Source: Ovoidimarina sp038744785 (lineage in GTDB: Bacteria; Pseudomonadota; Alphaproteobacteria; Rhodobacterales; Rhodobacteraceae). Taken from it: a stretch of DNA of 64,000 nt. The notes under the pieces were generated by a model. The model ran no database searches. It saw only the letters and a program-made list of their open reading frames with translations, and had not been told where the DNA came from. Below, piece by piece: positions 27,057-36,460 of the stretch. A program made the position numbers and the translations under genes. Position 1 is the first letter of the stretch. Every line of letters starts with the position of its first letter. The stretch spans positions 62,001-126,000 of the forward strand of contig JBCDLX010000006.1 in NCBI GenBank assembly GCA_038744785.1, given 5' to 3'.

Positions 27057-28130
27057 GTGAGCCATCTGTCTACCCTCACACTGTCGCATTTCCGTTCGCA
27101 CCGCCGGTCAGAATTTGACGCAGCGGCGCGACCTGTTGCCATTTCCGGTCCGAACGGGGCGGGGAAAACGAACGTTCTGGAAGCCATTTCTCTTTTGTCG
27201 CCGGGGCGCGGCCTGAGGCGCGCGGCGTCAGAGGACCTGTCGCGCCGTCCTGAAGCGTTGGGTTGGAAGATCACGGCCACAATCGAAGCAGGGCCAAGCC
27301 ACGATATTGAAACCTGGGCGGAAGCCGGATCGGCTCGGCAATTGCGGATCGACGGCAAAGTGGCGCCCCAGTTCACGCTGGGGCGTCTTGCGCGGGTCCT
27401 TTGGCTTGTGCCCGCGATGGACCGGCTTTGGCTTGAGGGCGCTGAGGGGCGCCGCCGCTTTCTAGATCGGATGACGCTTAGTTTTGAGCCGGGACATGCT
27501 GAAGCGACGCTCGCCTATGACAAGGCGATGCGCGAGCGAAACCGGCTCTTGAAGGACGACGTCCGCGATCCGCATTGGTACACGGCCCTCGAAGCCCAGA
27601 TGGCCACGCATGGTGCGTCGATCCGAGCAAACCGCCGGGCGGCACTCGGCCGGCTCGCAGCGGCGCAGGACGGGGCCGGAACCGCGTTCCCGACGGCTGA
27701 TCTGACGCTGGTAGAGCCCGAGGATGCGCCTGACCTGACCGAGGCGTATGCGCATGGTCGCGTTGCAGACCTGCGGGCTGGCCGAACGCTTCTTGGTCCG
27801 CACCGGGCGGATCTGGAGGCCACGTACCGTGCCAAGGAAACCGCGGCAGCCCAGTGTTCAACCGGTGAACAGAAAGCCCTTCTGATCTCGCTCATCCTCG
27901 CCAATGCGCGGGCACTGACCGAAGACCTTGGCCACCCGCCAATCCTGCTTCTGGACGAGGTTGCGGCGCATCTGGATCCGGACCGGCGTGCCGCCCTTTA
28001 CGACGAGATTTGTGCGCTTGGCGCCCAAGCCTGGCTGACCGGGACCGAGCCACAGTTGTTCGAAGCGCTTGGAAACCGCGCCACGTATCTTGAAGTTCAC
28101 GAGGTAGGCGGCTTAAGCCGCGTCACATGA
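27057..28130 (+). CDS. recF: DNA replication and repair protein RecF
   Basis: A 357-residue SMC-like ATPase that loads RecA at gaps with RecO and RecR. Walker A GPNGAGKT is at residues 31-38, the signature region STGEQKALL and Walker B LLLDEVAAHLD are near the C-terminus. The GTG at 27057 gives the family N-terminus SHLSTLTLSHFRSH. The stop overlaps the LysE-type gene start (ATGA). Confidence 0.95.
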   Translation: MSHLSTLTLSHFRSHRRSEFDAAARPVAISGPNGAGKTNVLEAISLLSPGRGLRRAASEDLSRRPEALGWKITATIEAGPSHDIETWAEAGSARQLRIDGKVAPQFTLGRLARVLWLVPAMDRLWLEGAEGRRRFLDRMTLSFEPGHAEATLAYDKAMRERNRLLKDDVRDPHWYTALEAQMATHGASIRANRRAALGRLAAAQDGAGTAFPTADLTLVEPEDAPDLTEAYAHGRVADLRAGRTLLGPHRADLEATYRAKETAAAQCSTGEQKALLISLILANARALTEDLGHPPILLLDEVAAHLDPDRRAALYDEICALGAQAWLTGTEPQLFEALGNRATYLEVHEVGGLSRVT

Positions 28131-28747
28131 CGATTTCTGCCACCGACCTCGCGCTGTACTGCGGCGCGCTGTTGATTCTGTTCTTGACCCCCGGACCGGT
28201 CTGGGTGGCGTTGACCGCGCGTACGCTTTCTGGCGGGTTCCACGCTGCTTGGCCACTGGCCCTTGGCGTCGTTGTCGGTGATGCAATCTGGCCGTTGTTG
28301 GCCATCCTTGGCGTAACCTGGTTGGTGTCGGCCTTCGCAGGTGCAATGGTGGTGATGAAAATCGTTGCGGCCGTCGTCTTCATCGTTATGGGCGCGCTAA
28401 TCCTTCGTCACCGCGACAGGACGATCGCGACCGACAGTCGGCTGACACGGCCCGGCATGTGGGCGGGGTTCTTGGCTGGCGTGGCGGTGATCCTGGGAAA
28501 CCCAAAGGCGATTTTGTTTTACATGGGCGTCTTGCCGGGGTTCTTTGACCTGACACAAGTCACCGTTCCTGACGTTGCTGCGATCGTCACGGCGTCGATG
28601 GCCGTCCCGCTGCTTGGCAACCTTGTCTTCGCGCTGTTCATAGATCGGGCGCGGAGGCTGCTGACATCGCCCAGCGCGCTTCGCCGCACCAACACCATTG
28701 CCGGCCTACTGTTGGTCGGCGTCGGTCTGGTGATCCCGCTGACTTGA
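28127..28747 (+). CDS. LysE/RhtB family amino-acid exporter
   Basis: A 206-residue membrane protein with about six hydrophobic segments and the family N-terminal motif LTPGPVWVALTART, a long basic loop near 85-100, and GNPKAILFYMGVLPGF. Members export amino acids or homoserine lactones; the substrate is unknown. It is translationally coupled to recF through an ATGA overlap, an unusual pairing. Its 3' end overlaps the convergent TetR gene by 42 bases. Confidence 0.9.
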   Translation: MTISATDLALYCGALLILFLTPGPVWVALTARTLSGGFHAAWPLALGVVVGDAIWPLLAILGVTWLVSAFAGAMVVMKIVAAVVFIVMGALILRHRDRTIATDSRLTRPGMWAGFLAGVAVILGNPKAILFYMGVLPGFFDLTQVTVPDVAAIVTASMAVPLLGNLVFALFIDRARRLLTSPSALRRTNTIAGLLLVGVGLVIPLT

Positions 28748-29323
28748 TCCGGGCGCGAGCCATGCGTGGATGTAGGGACGCAGACGGTCCCTGATTGAAT
28801 TGGCATTATGAAGCGCGCAAAATTTTAGCGACATGGCGTTGATCGCAAACGCATGGACACCCTCTGCCAAAAGGACTGTGCCCACATCGCGGCGCACATC
28901 AGCCATATTATCGAGCCAGCGCGTCAGAAGCGCGACCTGGCGAAAGAAGTTGATTGCAATCTCGGTCTCGTCCTCAATCCCGGCGGCGCCCGAGTAGCGC
29001 ATAATGATGTCAAAAACGAACCGATCCTGCGCCATGTATTCGTAGAGAGGTTCCAATGTGCTGCATAGCGCATCGATCGTGTGAGGCATCGGACTATCGG
29101 CAGCCTCGGCAAGAAGCACATGCATCTCTTCCCCAATAAGTTGGGCAAGCAAACTGTCTTTGTCCTCGAAATGGGAAAAGAATGTGCCTTTGGCAACACC
29201 AGCATCCCGCACGACATCCTCGACCCTAAGCGCGGCGTAGCCTTCGCGCGCAACAATGGTTCCGGCTGCGGCGACAAGCTTTGCCCGCGTCTTGACGCGG
29301 CGCTTCTGTGGGACACGGGCCAT
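28706..29323 (-). CDS. TetR/AcrR family transcriptional repressor
   Basis: A 205-residue protein with an N-terminal TetR helix-turn-helix (about residues 15-60), seen in IVAREGYAALRVEDVVRDAG followed by KGTFFSHFEDKDSLL. The C-terminal ligand domain has no recognised specificity. Its gene is divergent from an NAD(P)H:quinone oxidoreductase gene, and the 108-base gap holds three copies of a TGACCRCGGTCA palindrome, one only 23 bases before its start, so self-repression and control of the oxidoreductase are inferred. Confidence 0.92.
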   Translation of the reverse strand: MARVPQKRRVKTRAKLVAAAGTIVAREGYAALRVEDVVRDAGVAKGTFFSHFEDKDSLLAQLIGEEMHVLLAEAADSPMPHTIDALCSTLEPLYEYMAQDRFVFDIIMRYSGAAGIEDETEIAINFFRQVALLTRWLDNMADVRRDVGTVLLAEGVHAFAINAMSLKFCALHNANSIRDRLRPYIHAWLAPGSSQRDHQTDADQQ

Positions 29324-29345
29324 GCAATTCGGATAACACCAAAAC

Positions 29346-29410
29346 TGACCACGGTCAAAAAAATAATTGACCGCGGTCAGTTTTATAAGTACTAAATTTG
29401 ACCACGGTCA
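29346..29410. promoter_or_regulatory. Triple operator TGACCRCGGTCA between tetR-type gene and oxidoreductase
   Basis: TGACCACGGTCA (29346-29357), TGACCGCGGTCA (29368-29379) and TGACCACGGTCA (29399-29410) are three 12-base palindromes, the middle one perfect and the outer two imperfect only at the two central bases. Centre spacings are 22 and 31 bases. The middle site overlaps a -35-like TTGACC (29367-29372). They almost certainly bind the adjacent TetR-type protein. Confidence 0.88.
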
Positions 29411-29431
29411 TTTTTTGATTGGAATCGCCCC

Positions 29432-30025
29432 ATGCAAACGAAGACGATAGTCGTCCTGAACGGACACCCCGCCGAAGCTTCTCTGTCGCGCACCTTTGCT
29501 GAGACCTACGCCGAATATGCCCGAGATGCCGGCCACAAGGTGCGTCTTCACCACCTGCCCGAAATGGCGTTCGACATGGACTTTGGTCAAGGCAACTACA
29601 AGAACTGGAAACCACTCGAGCCAGAACTCGAAGCGTTTTTGGTCGATCTGGAGTGGTCGACCCATGTCGTCGTCACGCTGCCGATGTGGTGGGGCGGTCT
29701 GCCTGCAAAACTGAAAGCGCTTTTTGACCGGGCATTGTTGCCGGGTCGGGCCTTCGATCCCCGGAAACTCACAAGGGCGGGCCTGCCCGCCCCGCTTCTA
29801 GAGGGCAAGACCGCCCGCGTGATCATGACATCGGACACCCCAGGATGGCTCTTGCGATTGATCTACCACCGTCCGGTGATACATCAGATCAACAAGCAGA
29901 TCTTGGGTTTCGTGGGCATTCGGCCGACCCGCCACACCTACTTTGCCCCCGCCTCGGAAGCCCCGAGCGACATCGTCGAAGGCTGGATCGCCCGGGTGGC
30001 CCGCCTCGGTGCACAAGCTGGTTGA
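29432..30025 (+). CDS. NAD(P)H:quinone oxidoreductase, flavodoxin-like fold
   Basis: A 197-residue protein of the MdaB/KefF/NQO type that transfers two electrons from NAD(P)H to quinones using bound FMN or FAD. The N-terminal KTIVVLNGHP, LPMWWGGLPAKLKALFDR (flavin and dimer contacts, about 88-105) and GIRPTRHTYF are typical. Controlled by the divergent TetR-type repressor through three operators, it resembles a quinone- or electrophile-inducible detoxification module. The inducer is unknown. Confidence 0.9.
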   Translation: MQTKTIVVLNGHPAEASLSRTFAETYAEYARDAGHKVRLHHLPEMAFDMDFGQGNYKNWKPLEPELEAFLVDLEWSTHVVVTLPMWWGGLPAKLKALFDRALLPGRAFDPRKLTRAGLPAPLLEGKTARVIMTSDTPGWLLRLIYHRPVIHQINKQILGFVGIRPTRHTYFAPASEAPSDIVEGWIARVARLGAQAG

Positions 30026-30120
30026 AACGAACACGCCCGAACACCAAATATTGTGTCTCGGGCGTGACAATCCCCCCATAAACGCCTATAAAATATCCGA
30101 AAAGACCAAGGATAACGCGT

Positions 30121-32535
30121 ATGGCAGACGCCGCCCGGCAGCCGGACGATTACGGCGCCGAATCTATCAAGGTTCTCAAGGGGTTAGAAGCAGTCAGGAA
30201 GCGTCCCGGTATGTATATCGGGGACACTGACGATGGCTCTGGCTTGCATCACATGGTGTACGAAGTCGTCGACAACGGGATCGACGAAGCGTTGGCCGGT
30301 CATGCAGACAGGGTCACCGTGACCATTCACCCGGACTCCAGTGTTTCTGTGAGCGATAACGGACGCGGCATTCCCGTCGACATCCACGCCGAAGAGGGCG
30401 TGTCGGCGGCTGAAGTCATCATGACGCAGCTGCACGCGGGCGGAAAGTTCGATCAGAATTCCTACAAGGTATCCGGTGGCCTCCACGGGGTTGGCGTGTC
30501 CGTTGTCAACGCGCTGTCGGATTGGCTGGAACTGCGTATCTGGCGCGACGGAAAGGAACACTGCGCCCGATTTGAAGGGGGCGAGACGGTTGAACACCTA
30601 AAGGTCGTGGGCGATGCGGACGGTCGCAAGGGCACCGAAGTCCGCTTTCTCGCGTCGACGGCGACCTTTTCGAACCTCGATTACAGCTTCAAGACGTTGG
30701 AAAACCGTTTGCGGGAACTTGCGTTTCTGAATTCCGGCGTCCGAATCGTCCTCACGGATGAACGAACGGAACCGCAATCGGTCGAAATGCATTACGACGG
30801 CGGCGTCAAAGAGTTCGTGCGTTACCTCGACCGCCATAAACACCCCTTGATCGAAGAGCCGATCTTTATTCAGGGCGAACGTGATGGGATCGCTGTCGAA
30901 GTCGCCATGTGGTGGAACGATGGCTACAATGAAATGGTCCTGCCGTTCACCAACAATATTCCGCAGCGCGACGGCGGCACCCATCTTGCGGGCTTTCGGG
31001 GCGCGTTGACGCGCACGTTGAACCTTCACGCTGGCCAGTCGGGCGCGGCACGGAAAGAGAAGGTCAGCTTCACAGGCGATGATGCACGAGAGGGCCTGAC
31101 CTGCGTTTTGTCGGTCAAGGTACCGGATCCAAAGTTCTCGTCCCAAACCAAAGACAAGCTTGTGTCATCCGAGGTGCGGCCAGCAGTCGAAGGTCTGATG
31201 AACGAAAAGCTGGGCGAGTGGTTCGAAGAGAACCCGGGACCCGCCAAGATGATCGTCGGCAAGATCATCGAAGCCGCTCTGGCCCGCGAGGCTGCGCGCA
31301 AAGCGCGGGAGATGACGCGCAAGAAGACATCTAACGATGTCGCCTTTCTAGCGGGCAAACTGAAGGAATGCTCTGAAAAAGACCCCGAGAAGCGAGAGTT
31401 ATTTCTTGTCGAGGGCGACAGCGCAGGCGGGTCTGCCCAGACAGGGCGCGACCGTCGCACACAAGCGATCCTGCCGCTCAGAGGCAAGATCCTGAACGTT
31501 GAACGCGCGCGCTTCGACCGCATGCTGTCGTCTCAGGAAATCGGCAACCTTGTGATGGCGTTGGGAACCGGCATAGGCCGGGACGAATTCGACATCACGA
31601 AACTGCGCTACCACAAGGTCGTCATCATGACTGATGCCGACGTGGACGGGGCGCATATCCGCACGCTTCTTTTGACGTTCTTCTTCCGCCAGATGCCCGA
31701 GATCATCGAAGGCGGTTATTTGTACATCGCGCAACCACCGTTATTTAAAGTCGCACGTGGCAAGTCGGAGGTCTACCTGAAGGATCAGCCGGCGCTGGAC
31801 GACTATCTGATCCAGATGGGGATCGATGGCGCGGTGCTGCGGCTCGGGTCAGGAGAAGAAATCGTCGGTCAGGACCTTGCACGCGTTGTCGAAGAGGCCC
31901 GCCAGATCAAGCGTGCGCTGGACGCCTTCCCGACCCCCTATCACCGGCCAACGCTAGAACAGGCAGCGATCGCCGGCATCTTCCAGCAAGGGGTCCTCGA
32001 TGCGGATTTGCAGGGCGCCGCAACGCGGGTCGCCGAGCGGCTTGATCTGATCGCGGTAGAGTACGAACGCGGCTGGTCTGGCCGCCCGACACAGGATCGG
32101 GGCCTGCGGTTTTCTCGCCTTGTGCGCGGAGTTGAGGAATCGCGTGCGCTGGATGGTCCCGTCTTGCGCGGTCCCGAAGCGCGGCGGCTGGGTGGATTTA
32201 CCGACGGGCTGCAAGAGATCTATGCTGCCCCGGCAACGCTTATCCGCAAGGAAAAAGAACTTCCAATCCACGGGCCAATTGAACTTTTGGATGCGATACT
32301 GAGCGAGGGTGAGAAGGGTCTAAGTCTGCAGCGCTACAAGGGTTTGGGCGAAATGAACCCAGACCAGCTTTGGGAAACGACGCTTGACCCCGAGGCACGG
32401 ACGCTTCTGCAGGTGCGGGTCGAAGACGTGGCAGAGGCTGACGACATATTCACCAAACTCATGGGCGACGTGGTCGAACCCCGACGAGAGTTTATCCAGT
32501 CGAACGCATTGTCCGTCGAGAACCTGGATTTCTAA
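30121..32535 (+). CDS. gyrB: DNA gyrase subunit B
   Basis: An 804-residue ATPase subunit of gyrase. The GHKL ATP site has VYEVVDNGIDEALAG (E/N/D residues) and GGLHGVG; the Toprim domain has EGDSAGGSA from Glu431 and DADVDG at 505-510, which hold the catalytic magnesium. A C-terminal GyrA-interacting tail ends with NVENLDF-like sequence. Length is normal for alphaproteobacteria. Confidence 0.98.
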   Translation: MADAARQPDDYGAESIKVLKGLEAVRKRPGMYIGDTDDGSGLHHMVYEVVDNGIDEALAGHADRVTVTIHPDSSVSVSDNGRGIPVDIHAEEGVSAAEVIMTQLHAGGKFDQNSYKVSGGLHGVGVSVVNALSDWLELRIWRDGKEHCARFEGGETVEHLKVVGDADGRKGTEVRFLASTATFSNLDYSFKTLENRLRELAFLNSGVRIVLTDERTEPQSVEMHYDGGVKEFVRYLDRHKHPLIEEPIFIQGERDGIAVEVAMWWNDGYNEMVLPFTNNIPQRDGGTHLAGFRGALTRTLNLHAGQSGAARKEKVSFTGDDAREGLTCVLSVKVPDPKFSSQTKDKLVSSEVRPAVEGLMNEKLGEWFEENPGPAKMIVGKIIEAALAREAARKAREMTRKKTSNDVAFLAGKLKECSEKDPEKRELFLVEGDSAGGSAQTGRDRRTQAILPLRGKILNVERARFDRMLSSQEIGNLVMALGTGIGRDEFDITKLRYHKVVIMTDADVDGAHIRTLLLTFFFRQMPEIIEGGYLYIAQPPLFKVARGKSEVYLKDQPALDDYLIQMGIDGAVLRLGSGEEIVGQDLARVVEEARQIKRALDAFPTPYHRPTLEQAAIAGIFQQGVLDADLQGAATRVAERLDLIAVEYERGWSGRPTQDRGLRFSRLVRGVEESRALDGPVLRGPEARRLGGFTDGLQEIYAAPATLIRKEKELPIHGPIELLDAILSEGEKGLSLQRYKGLGEMNPDQLWETTLDPEARTLLQVRVEDVAEADDIFTKLMGDVVEPRREFIQSNALSVENLDF

Positions 32536-32546
32536 CAGACCGGCGC

Positions 32547-32577
32547 TTGACCTTCCAGTCACTGGAACCCTTATGTA
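32547..32577 (+). promoter_or_regulatory. CueR-type MerR promoter of the copper ATPase
   Basis: A -35 TTGACC (32547-32552) and a -10 TATGTA (32572-32577) are separated by 19 bases, longer than the usual 17, and the spacer holds the dyad TTCCAG-TCA-CTGGAA. This overlong spacer with a central dyad is the hallmark of MerR-family activation by DNA distortion, and the CueR-type protein is encoded two genes on. The palindrome is seen; copper control is inferred. Confidence 0.88.
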
Positions 32578-32610
32578 GCGGGTAGTTTTCCGTGTCGAAA
32601 GGGTTCCGTT

Positions 32611-35040
32611 GTGGATCTGTCTTTTCAGATCGAAGGATTATCTTGCGCGGCCTGTGTCGTACGCGCTGAAAGCGCGTTGAGACGGGCGGGCGCGACGGAT
32701 GCGCGGGTGAATCTTGCAACGGAATTGGCGCAGGTTTCGACCGACCGGGTTGGCGCGGTCGAAATCGCAGACGCGCTGCGAAGCGCTGGGTATCCGGCCC
32801 GGACACAGACAGGTCAATTCGACATCGAAGGCATGTCGTGCGCGTCCTGCCTTAGGCGCGTAGAGGCGGCGCTGAAGGCCGCGCCCGGTGTTCTTGATGC
32901 GCAAGTGAACCTGGCGTCTGACACGGCATCGGTGAAATGGCTCGACGGGGCGGTAGACCCGGACCGCATCGCCGATATGGTCTCGCGCGCCGGGTACCAG
33001 GCGCAGTACCGGAGAACGGCGGACCCTGTATCCCTAAGGACCCGCAAGGATGCCGAAGCACAGGACGTTTTGCGATCGTTTCTGGCGGCCTTCGCCATGA
33101 CCCTTCCGGTGTTCCTGCTGGAAATGGGGGGGCATATAGTCCCCGGTTTCCATGCGCTGATCGCCACCACCATCGGTCATGAGGCAAGCTGGAGCCTGCA
33201 GTTCGTTCTGACCACGCTTGTGCTGATAGGGCCAGGTCGTCGCTTCTTCACCCTAGGTTTCCCGCAGCTCTTGCGCGGCAGGCCCGATATGAACTCACTT
33301 GTCGCGCTTGGGACATCCGCCGCTTGGGGCTACTCGACTTTCGCCCTTTTCATGCCTGGCCCGTTCCCGGACGGGACCCGAACGGTCTATTTCGAAGCGG
33401 CGGGGGTGATCTGCACGCTTATCCTTCTTGGCCGCTGTATGGAGGCACGCGCACGGGGCCGCACGGGCGCCGCTATCGAGCGCTTGGTCGCCCTGGCCCC
33501 CGATACGGCGTTTGTGGAACGAAACGGTCAGGTCACCGAGCTTCCGACCACTGAGGTTAAGGTCGAAGACAGCGTTTACCTGCGTCCTGGTGCACGTATT
33601 CCCGTCGATGGCATCGTGATGTCCGGGCATTCTTATGTCGACGAAAGCATGATTACCGGTGAACCCGTTCCGGTCGAAAAAACAGCGGGTGAAATGGTAA
33701 CCGGCGGAACGATCAACGGAACGGGCGCGCTTGTGATGCGCGCAACGGCGGTGGGGCAGGCTACTGCGCTCGCCCGGATCGTGCGGCTGGTCGAAGAGGC
33801 TCAGGGCGCCAAACTGCCCATACAAACGCTTCTGGACCGGGTCACCAGCGTGTTCGTGCCAGCCGTGATCGGGTTGGCGGGGTTGACCTTCGCGGCGTGG
33901 CTTTTGTTCGGCCCGGCCCCCGCGCCGCCCTTTGCACTTGTCGCAAGTGTATCGGTTCTAATCATCGCCTGCCCCTGCGCGATGGGTTTGGCGACACCAG
34001 TGTCGATCATGGTGGGCACGGGCCGCGCGGCAGAGCTGGGGGTACTGTTCCGCAAAGGCGATGCGCTTCAGACCCTAAGGGACGTACGTGTGATCGCATT
34101 TGACAAGACCGGCACGCTGACCGAAGGCTGCCCTACACTGACGACATTTGCACCGACCGATGATCCGGACGCGACGCTTGCGTTGCTCGCCGCGGTCGAG
34201 GCGCAATCAGAACACCCGGTTGCGCGGGCGATTGTGGCTGCAGCTTCAGAGCGCGGTCATGCGCTTCCGGCCGCATATGACTTCCTGGCAGTCCCCGGGG
34301 CGGGTGCACGCGCGACGGTCGATGGAAAGAACGTGATCGTCGGATCAGACCGGTTTCTGCGATCAAACGGCGTCAACATCTCCGATCTCTTGGAAACGGG
34401 GAACGACATCGCCAGACAGGGCGGCACGCCGCTATATGCCGCTGTTAACGGCATCGCAGTGGCCGTCCTTGGGGTTTCAGACAAGCTAAAGCCCAGCGCC
34501 GCAGACGCCGTTGCGGCGCTGCAAGCGGCCGGGATCATGACTGCAATGATTACCGGCGACAATCACCAAACCGCGCAGGCAATTGCCGATCGGCTGGGTA
34601 TCGACACGGTATCGGCCGAGGTCTTGCCCGCCGGAAAGGTTGATGCGGTCAACGCGCTGCGCGCCGCGTATGGCCCGGTTGCATTCGTAGGCGACGGGAT
34701 CAACGACGCGCCGGCCTTGGCCGCAGCGGACACGGGGATCGCCATAGGGACCGGGACCGACATTGCGATCGAAGCGGCCGACGTGGTTCTTATGTCGGGG
34801 CAGCCGCAGGGCGTCGCCCGCGCTGTTACGATCAGTCGCCGCACCCTGCGCAATATCCGTCAGAACCTGTTTTGGGCGTTTGCCTACAACATTGCCCTTT
34901 TGCCCATCGCAGCGGGCGCCCTCTATCCGTTGATCGGTTTGACCCTGTCGCCGATGCTGGCCGCAGGGGCAATGGCGCTTTCGTCCGTCTTTGTTGTGAC
35001 CAATGCCCTGCGGCTGCGCGGCATGGAGGCAGAGAAATGA
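32611..35040 (+). CDS. copA: Copper-exporting P1B-type ATPase
   Basis: An 809-residue heavy-metal pump that exports Cu(I) from the cytoplasm. Two N-terminal heavy-metal domains carry CAAC (12-15) and CASC (77-80). Six to eight membrane helices follow, with the CPC metal path at 454-456, the phosphorylated Asp498 in DKTGTLT, and GDGINDAPAL near the end. The start is GTG at 32611, 34 bases after the CueR-type -10 box. It overlaps cueR by four bases (ATGA). Confidence 0.96.
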   Translation: MDLSFQIEGLSCAACVVRAESALRRAGATDARVNLATELAQVSTDRVGAVEIADALRSAGYPARTQTGQFDIEGMSCASCLRRVEAALKAAPGVLDAQVNLASDTASVKWLDGAVDPDRIADMVSRAGYQAQYRRTADPVSLRTRKDAEAQDVLRSFLAAFAMTLPVFLLEMGGHIVPGFHALIATTIGHEASWSLQFVLTTLVLIGPGRRFFTLGFPQLLRGRPDMNSLVALGTSAAWGYSTFALFMPGPFPDGTRTVYFEAAGVICTLILLGRCMEARARGRTGAAIERLVALAPDTAFVERNGQVTELPTTEVKVEDSVYLRPGARIPVDGIVMSGHSYVDESMITGEPVPVEKTAGEMVTGGTINGTGALVMRATAVGQATALARIVRLVEEAQGAKLPIQTLLDRVTSVFVPAVIGLAGLTFAAWLLFGPAPAPPFALVASVSVLIIACPCAMGLATPVSIMVGTGRAAELGVLFRKGDALQTLRDVRVIAFDKTGTLTEGCPTLTTFAPTDDPDATLALLAAVEAQSEHPVARAIVAAASERGHALPAAYDFLAVPGAGARATVDGKNVIVGSDRFLRSNGVNISDLLETGNDIARQGGTPLYAAVNGIAVAVLGVSDKLKPSAADAVAALQAAGIMTAMITGDNHQTAQAIADRLGIDTVSAEVLPAGKVDAVNALRAAYGPVAFVGDGINDAPALAAADTGIAIGTGTDIAIEAADVVLMSGQPQGVARAVTISRRTLRNIRQNLFWAFAYNIALLPIAAGALYPLIGLTLSPMLAAGAMALSSVFVVTNALRLRGMEAEK

Positions 35041-35429
35041 ACATCTCGGATGTTGCCCAGCGGTCGGGATTGCCCCCCAAAACGATCCGCTACTACGAAG
35101 ACATTGGGCTTGTGACTCCGCCACGGGGCGCCAATGGCTACCGGCAGTTCACCGAAGTCCACGTTCACAAGCTTGCGTTCCTAGGTCGTGCTCGCGCGTT
35201 TGGGTTTTCGATTGAGGACTGCCGAACTCTCTTGGGCCTTTACGAAGACGAAAGCCGCACCAGCGCCGAAGTGAAAGAGCTGGCTCAAACCCATCTTGCG
35301 GAAATCGAAGGCAAAATCTCTGCTTTGGCCGAGATGCGCGATACGCTGCGCACTCTGGTACACTCCTGCGCCGGTGATGACCGCCCGGACTGCCCGATCC
35401 TGGCGACACTTGCTGCGTCAGACAGCTAA
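35037..35429 (+). CDS. cueR: Copper-responsive MerR-family regulator CueR
   Basis: A 130-residue MerR protein. The helix-turn-helix begins at the N-terminus (MNISDVAQRSGLPPKTIRYYE), a dimer helix follows, and the metal loop has Cys111 and Cys119, a C-x7-C spacing that defines CueR-type Cu(I)/Ag(I)/Au(I) sensors. ATG 35037 overlaps the copA stop; the longer frame from 34872 is within copA. It presumably activates the promoter at 32547-32577, including its own transcription. Confidence 0.95.
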   Translation: MNISDVAQRSGLPPKTIRYYEDIGLVTPPRGANGYRQFTEVHVHKLAFLGRARAFGFSIEDCRTLLGLYEDESRTSAEVKELAQTHLAEIEGKISALAEMRDTLRTLVHSCAGDDRPDCPILATLAASDS

Positions 35430-35458
35430 ACTCGCCTGCGAATCGTGGGAGAGTTGCA

Positions 35459-36385
35459 TTGACAGACAAGGTCATCATCACCTGCGCCGTGACGGGTGCA
35501 ATCCACACACCGTCGATGTCGCCAGCCTTGCCGATCACTCCGGCAGAGATTGCCGACGCGGCCATTGAGGCGGCAGAGGCCGGGGCAGCCATTGTTCATT
35601 TACATGCACGCGATCCCAAGACGGGCCGACCCGATCAGACGCCCGAGGCGTTCGAGCCGTTTTTGAAGGTGATCAAACAGCGCTCTGACTGCGTTCTGAA
35701 CCTTACGACCGGCGGCTCGCCCTTCATGAAAGTCGAAGAGCGCGTGGCGCCTGCGGCCACCTTCAAACCTGAAGTTGCATCGCTCAATATGGGATCGATG
35801 AACTTTGGGCTGTACCCCATGTTGGACCGGTTTTCCGAGTTCCAGCATGAGTGGGAGCCCGCGTTTCTGGAAGCCAGCCGTGATCTGGTGTTCCGGAACT
35901 CTTTCAAGGACATCGAATATGTCCTGCGCACTTTGGGCGGCGAAGGATGTCGGTTCGAGTTCGAGTGCTACGACACGTCGCATCTTTATAACCTTGCGCA
36001 TTTTCTGGACCGGGGCCTGGTGCGCCCACCCCTGTTTGTTCAATCGGTCTTCGGTCTTTTGGGCGGTATCGGTCCACATCCCGAAGATGTGCAGCACATG
36101 CGCCGCACGGCAGATCGTTTGTTTGGCGACGCATACCGCTGGTCCGTCCTTGGCGCTGGTCGGCATCAGATGCCAATCGCAGCGATGGCGGCCGCGATGG
36201 GTGGAAACGTGCGCGTCGGACTTGAGGATTCGCTTTGGGCTGGACCGGGCAGGCTTGCGCGGTCAAATGCCGAGCAGGTCCGCATGGTGCGCGGCCTGAT
36301 CGAGGCGCTCGGGCGGGAAGTTGCAAGCCCGGAGGAGGCCCGCGAGATGCTCAAACTCAAAGGCGGGGATCAGGTGGGGTTCTGA
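35459..36385 (+). CDS. BKACE family beta-keto acid cleavage enzyme (DUF849)
   Basis: A 308-residue TIM-barrel protein. The family cleaves beta-keto acids with acetyl-CoA, the founding member being 3-keto-5-aminohexanoate cleavage enzyme (Kce). The metal-binding HLHAR with His48 and His50, the preceding TCAVTGAIHTPS and the GLEDSLW strand carrying the third ligand are visible. Substrate specificity varies widely within the family. The start codon is TTG at 35459; GGGAGAG lies upstream. Confidence 0.92.
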   Translation: MTDKVIITCAVTGAIHTPSMSPALPITPAEIADAAIEAAEAGAAIVHLHARDPKTGRPDQTPEAFEPFLKVIKQRSDCVLNLTTGGSPFMKVEERVAPAATFKPEVASLNMGSMNFGLYPMLDRFSEFQHEWEPAFLEASRDLVFRNSFKDIEYVLRTLGGEGCRFEFECYDTSHLYNLAHFLDRGLVRPPLFVQSVFGLLGGIGPHPEDVQHMRRTADRLFGDAYRWSVLGAGRHQMPIAAMAAAMGGNVRVGLEDSLWAGPGRLARSNAEQVRMVRGLIEALGREVASPEEAREMLKLKGGDQVGF

Positions 36386-36460
36386 CCCTCCCGCGCCCTT
36401 GCCGCTGAGTTTGCCAGGCGATAGGCCGGATTCACCGAGACGAAACGGATCTGACCGCCA

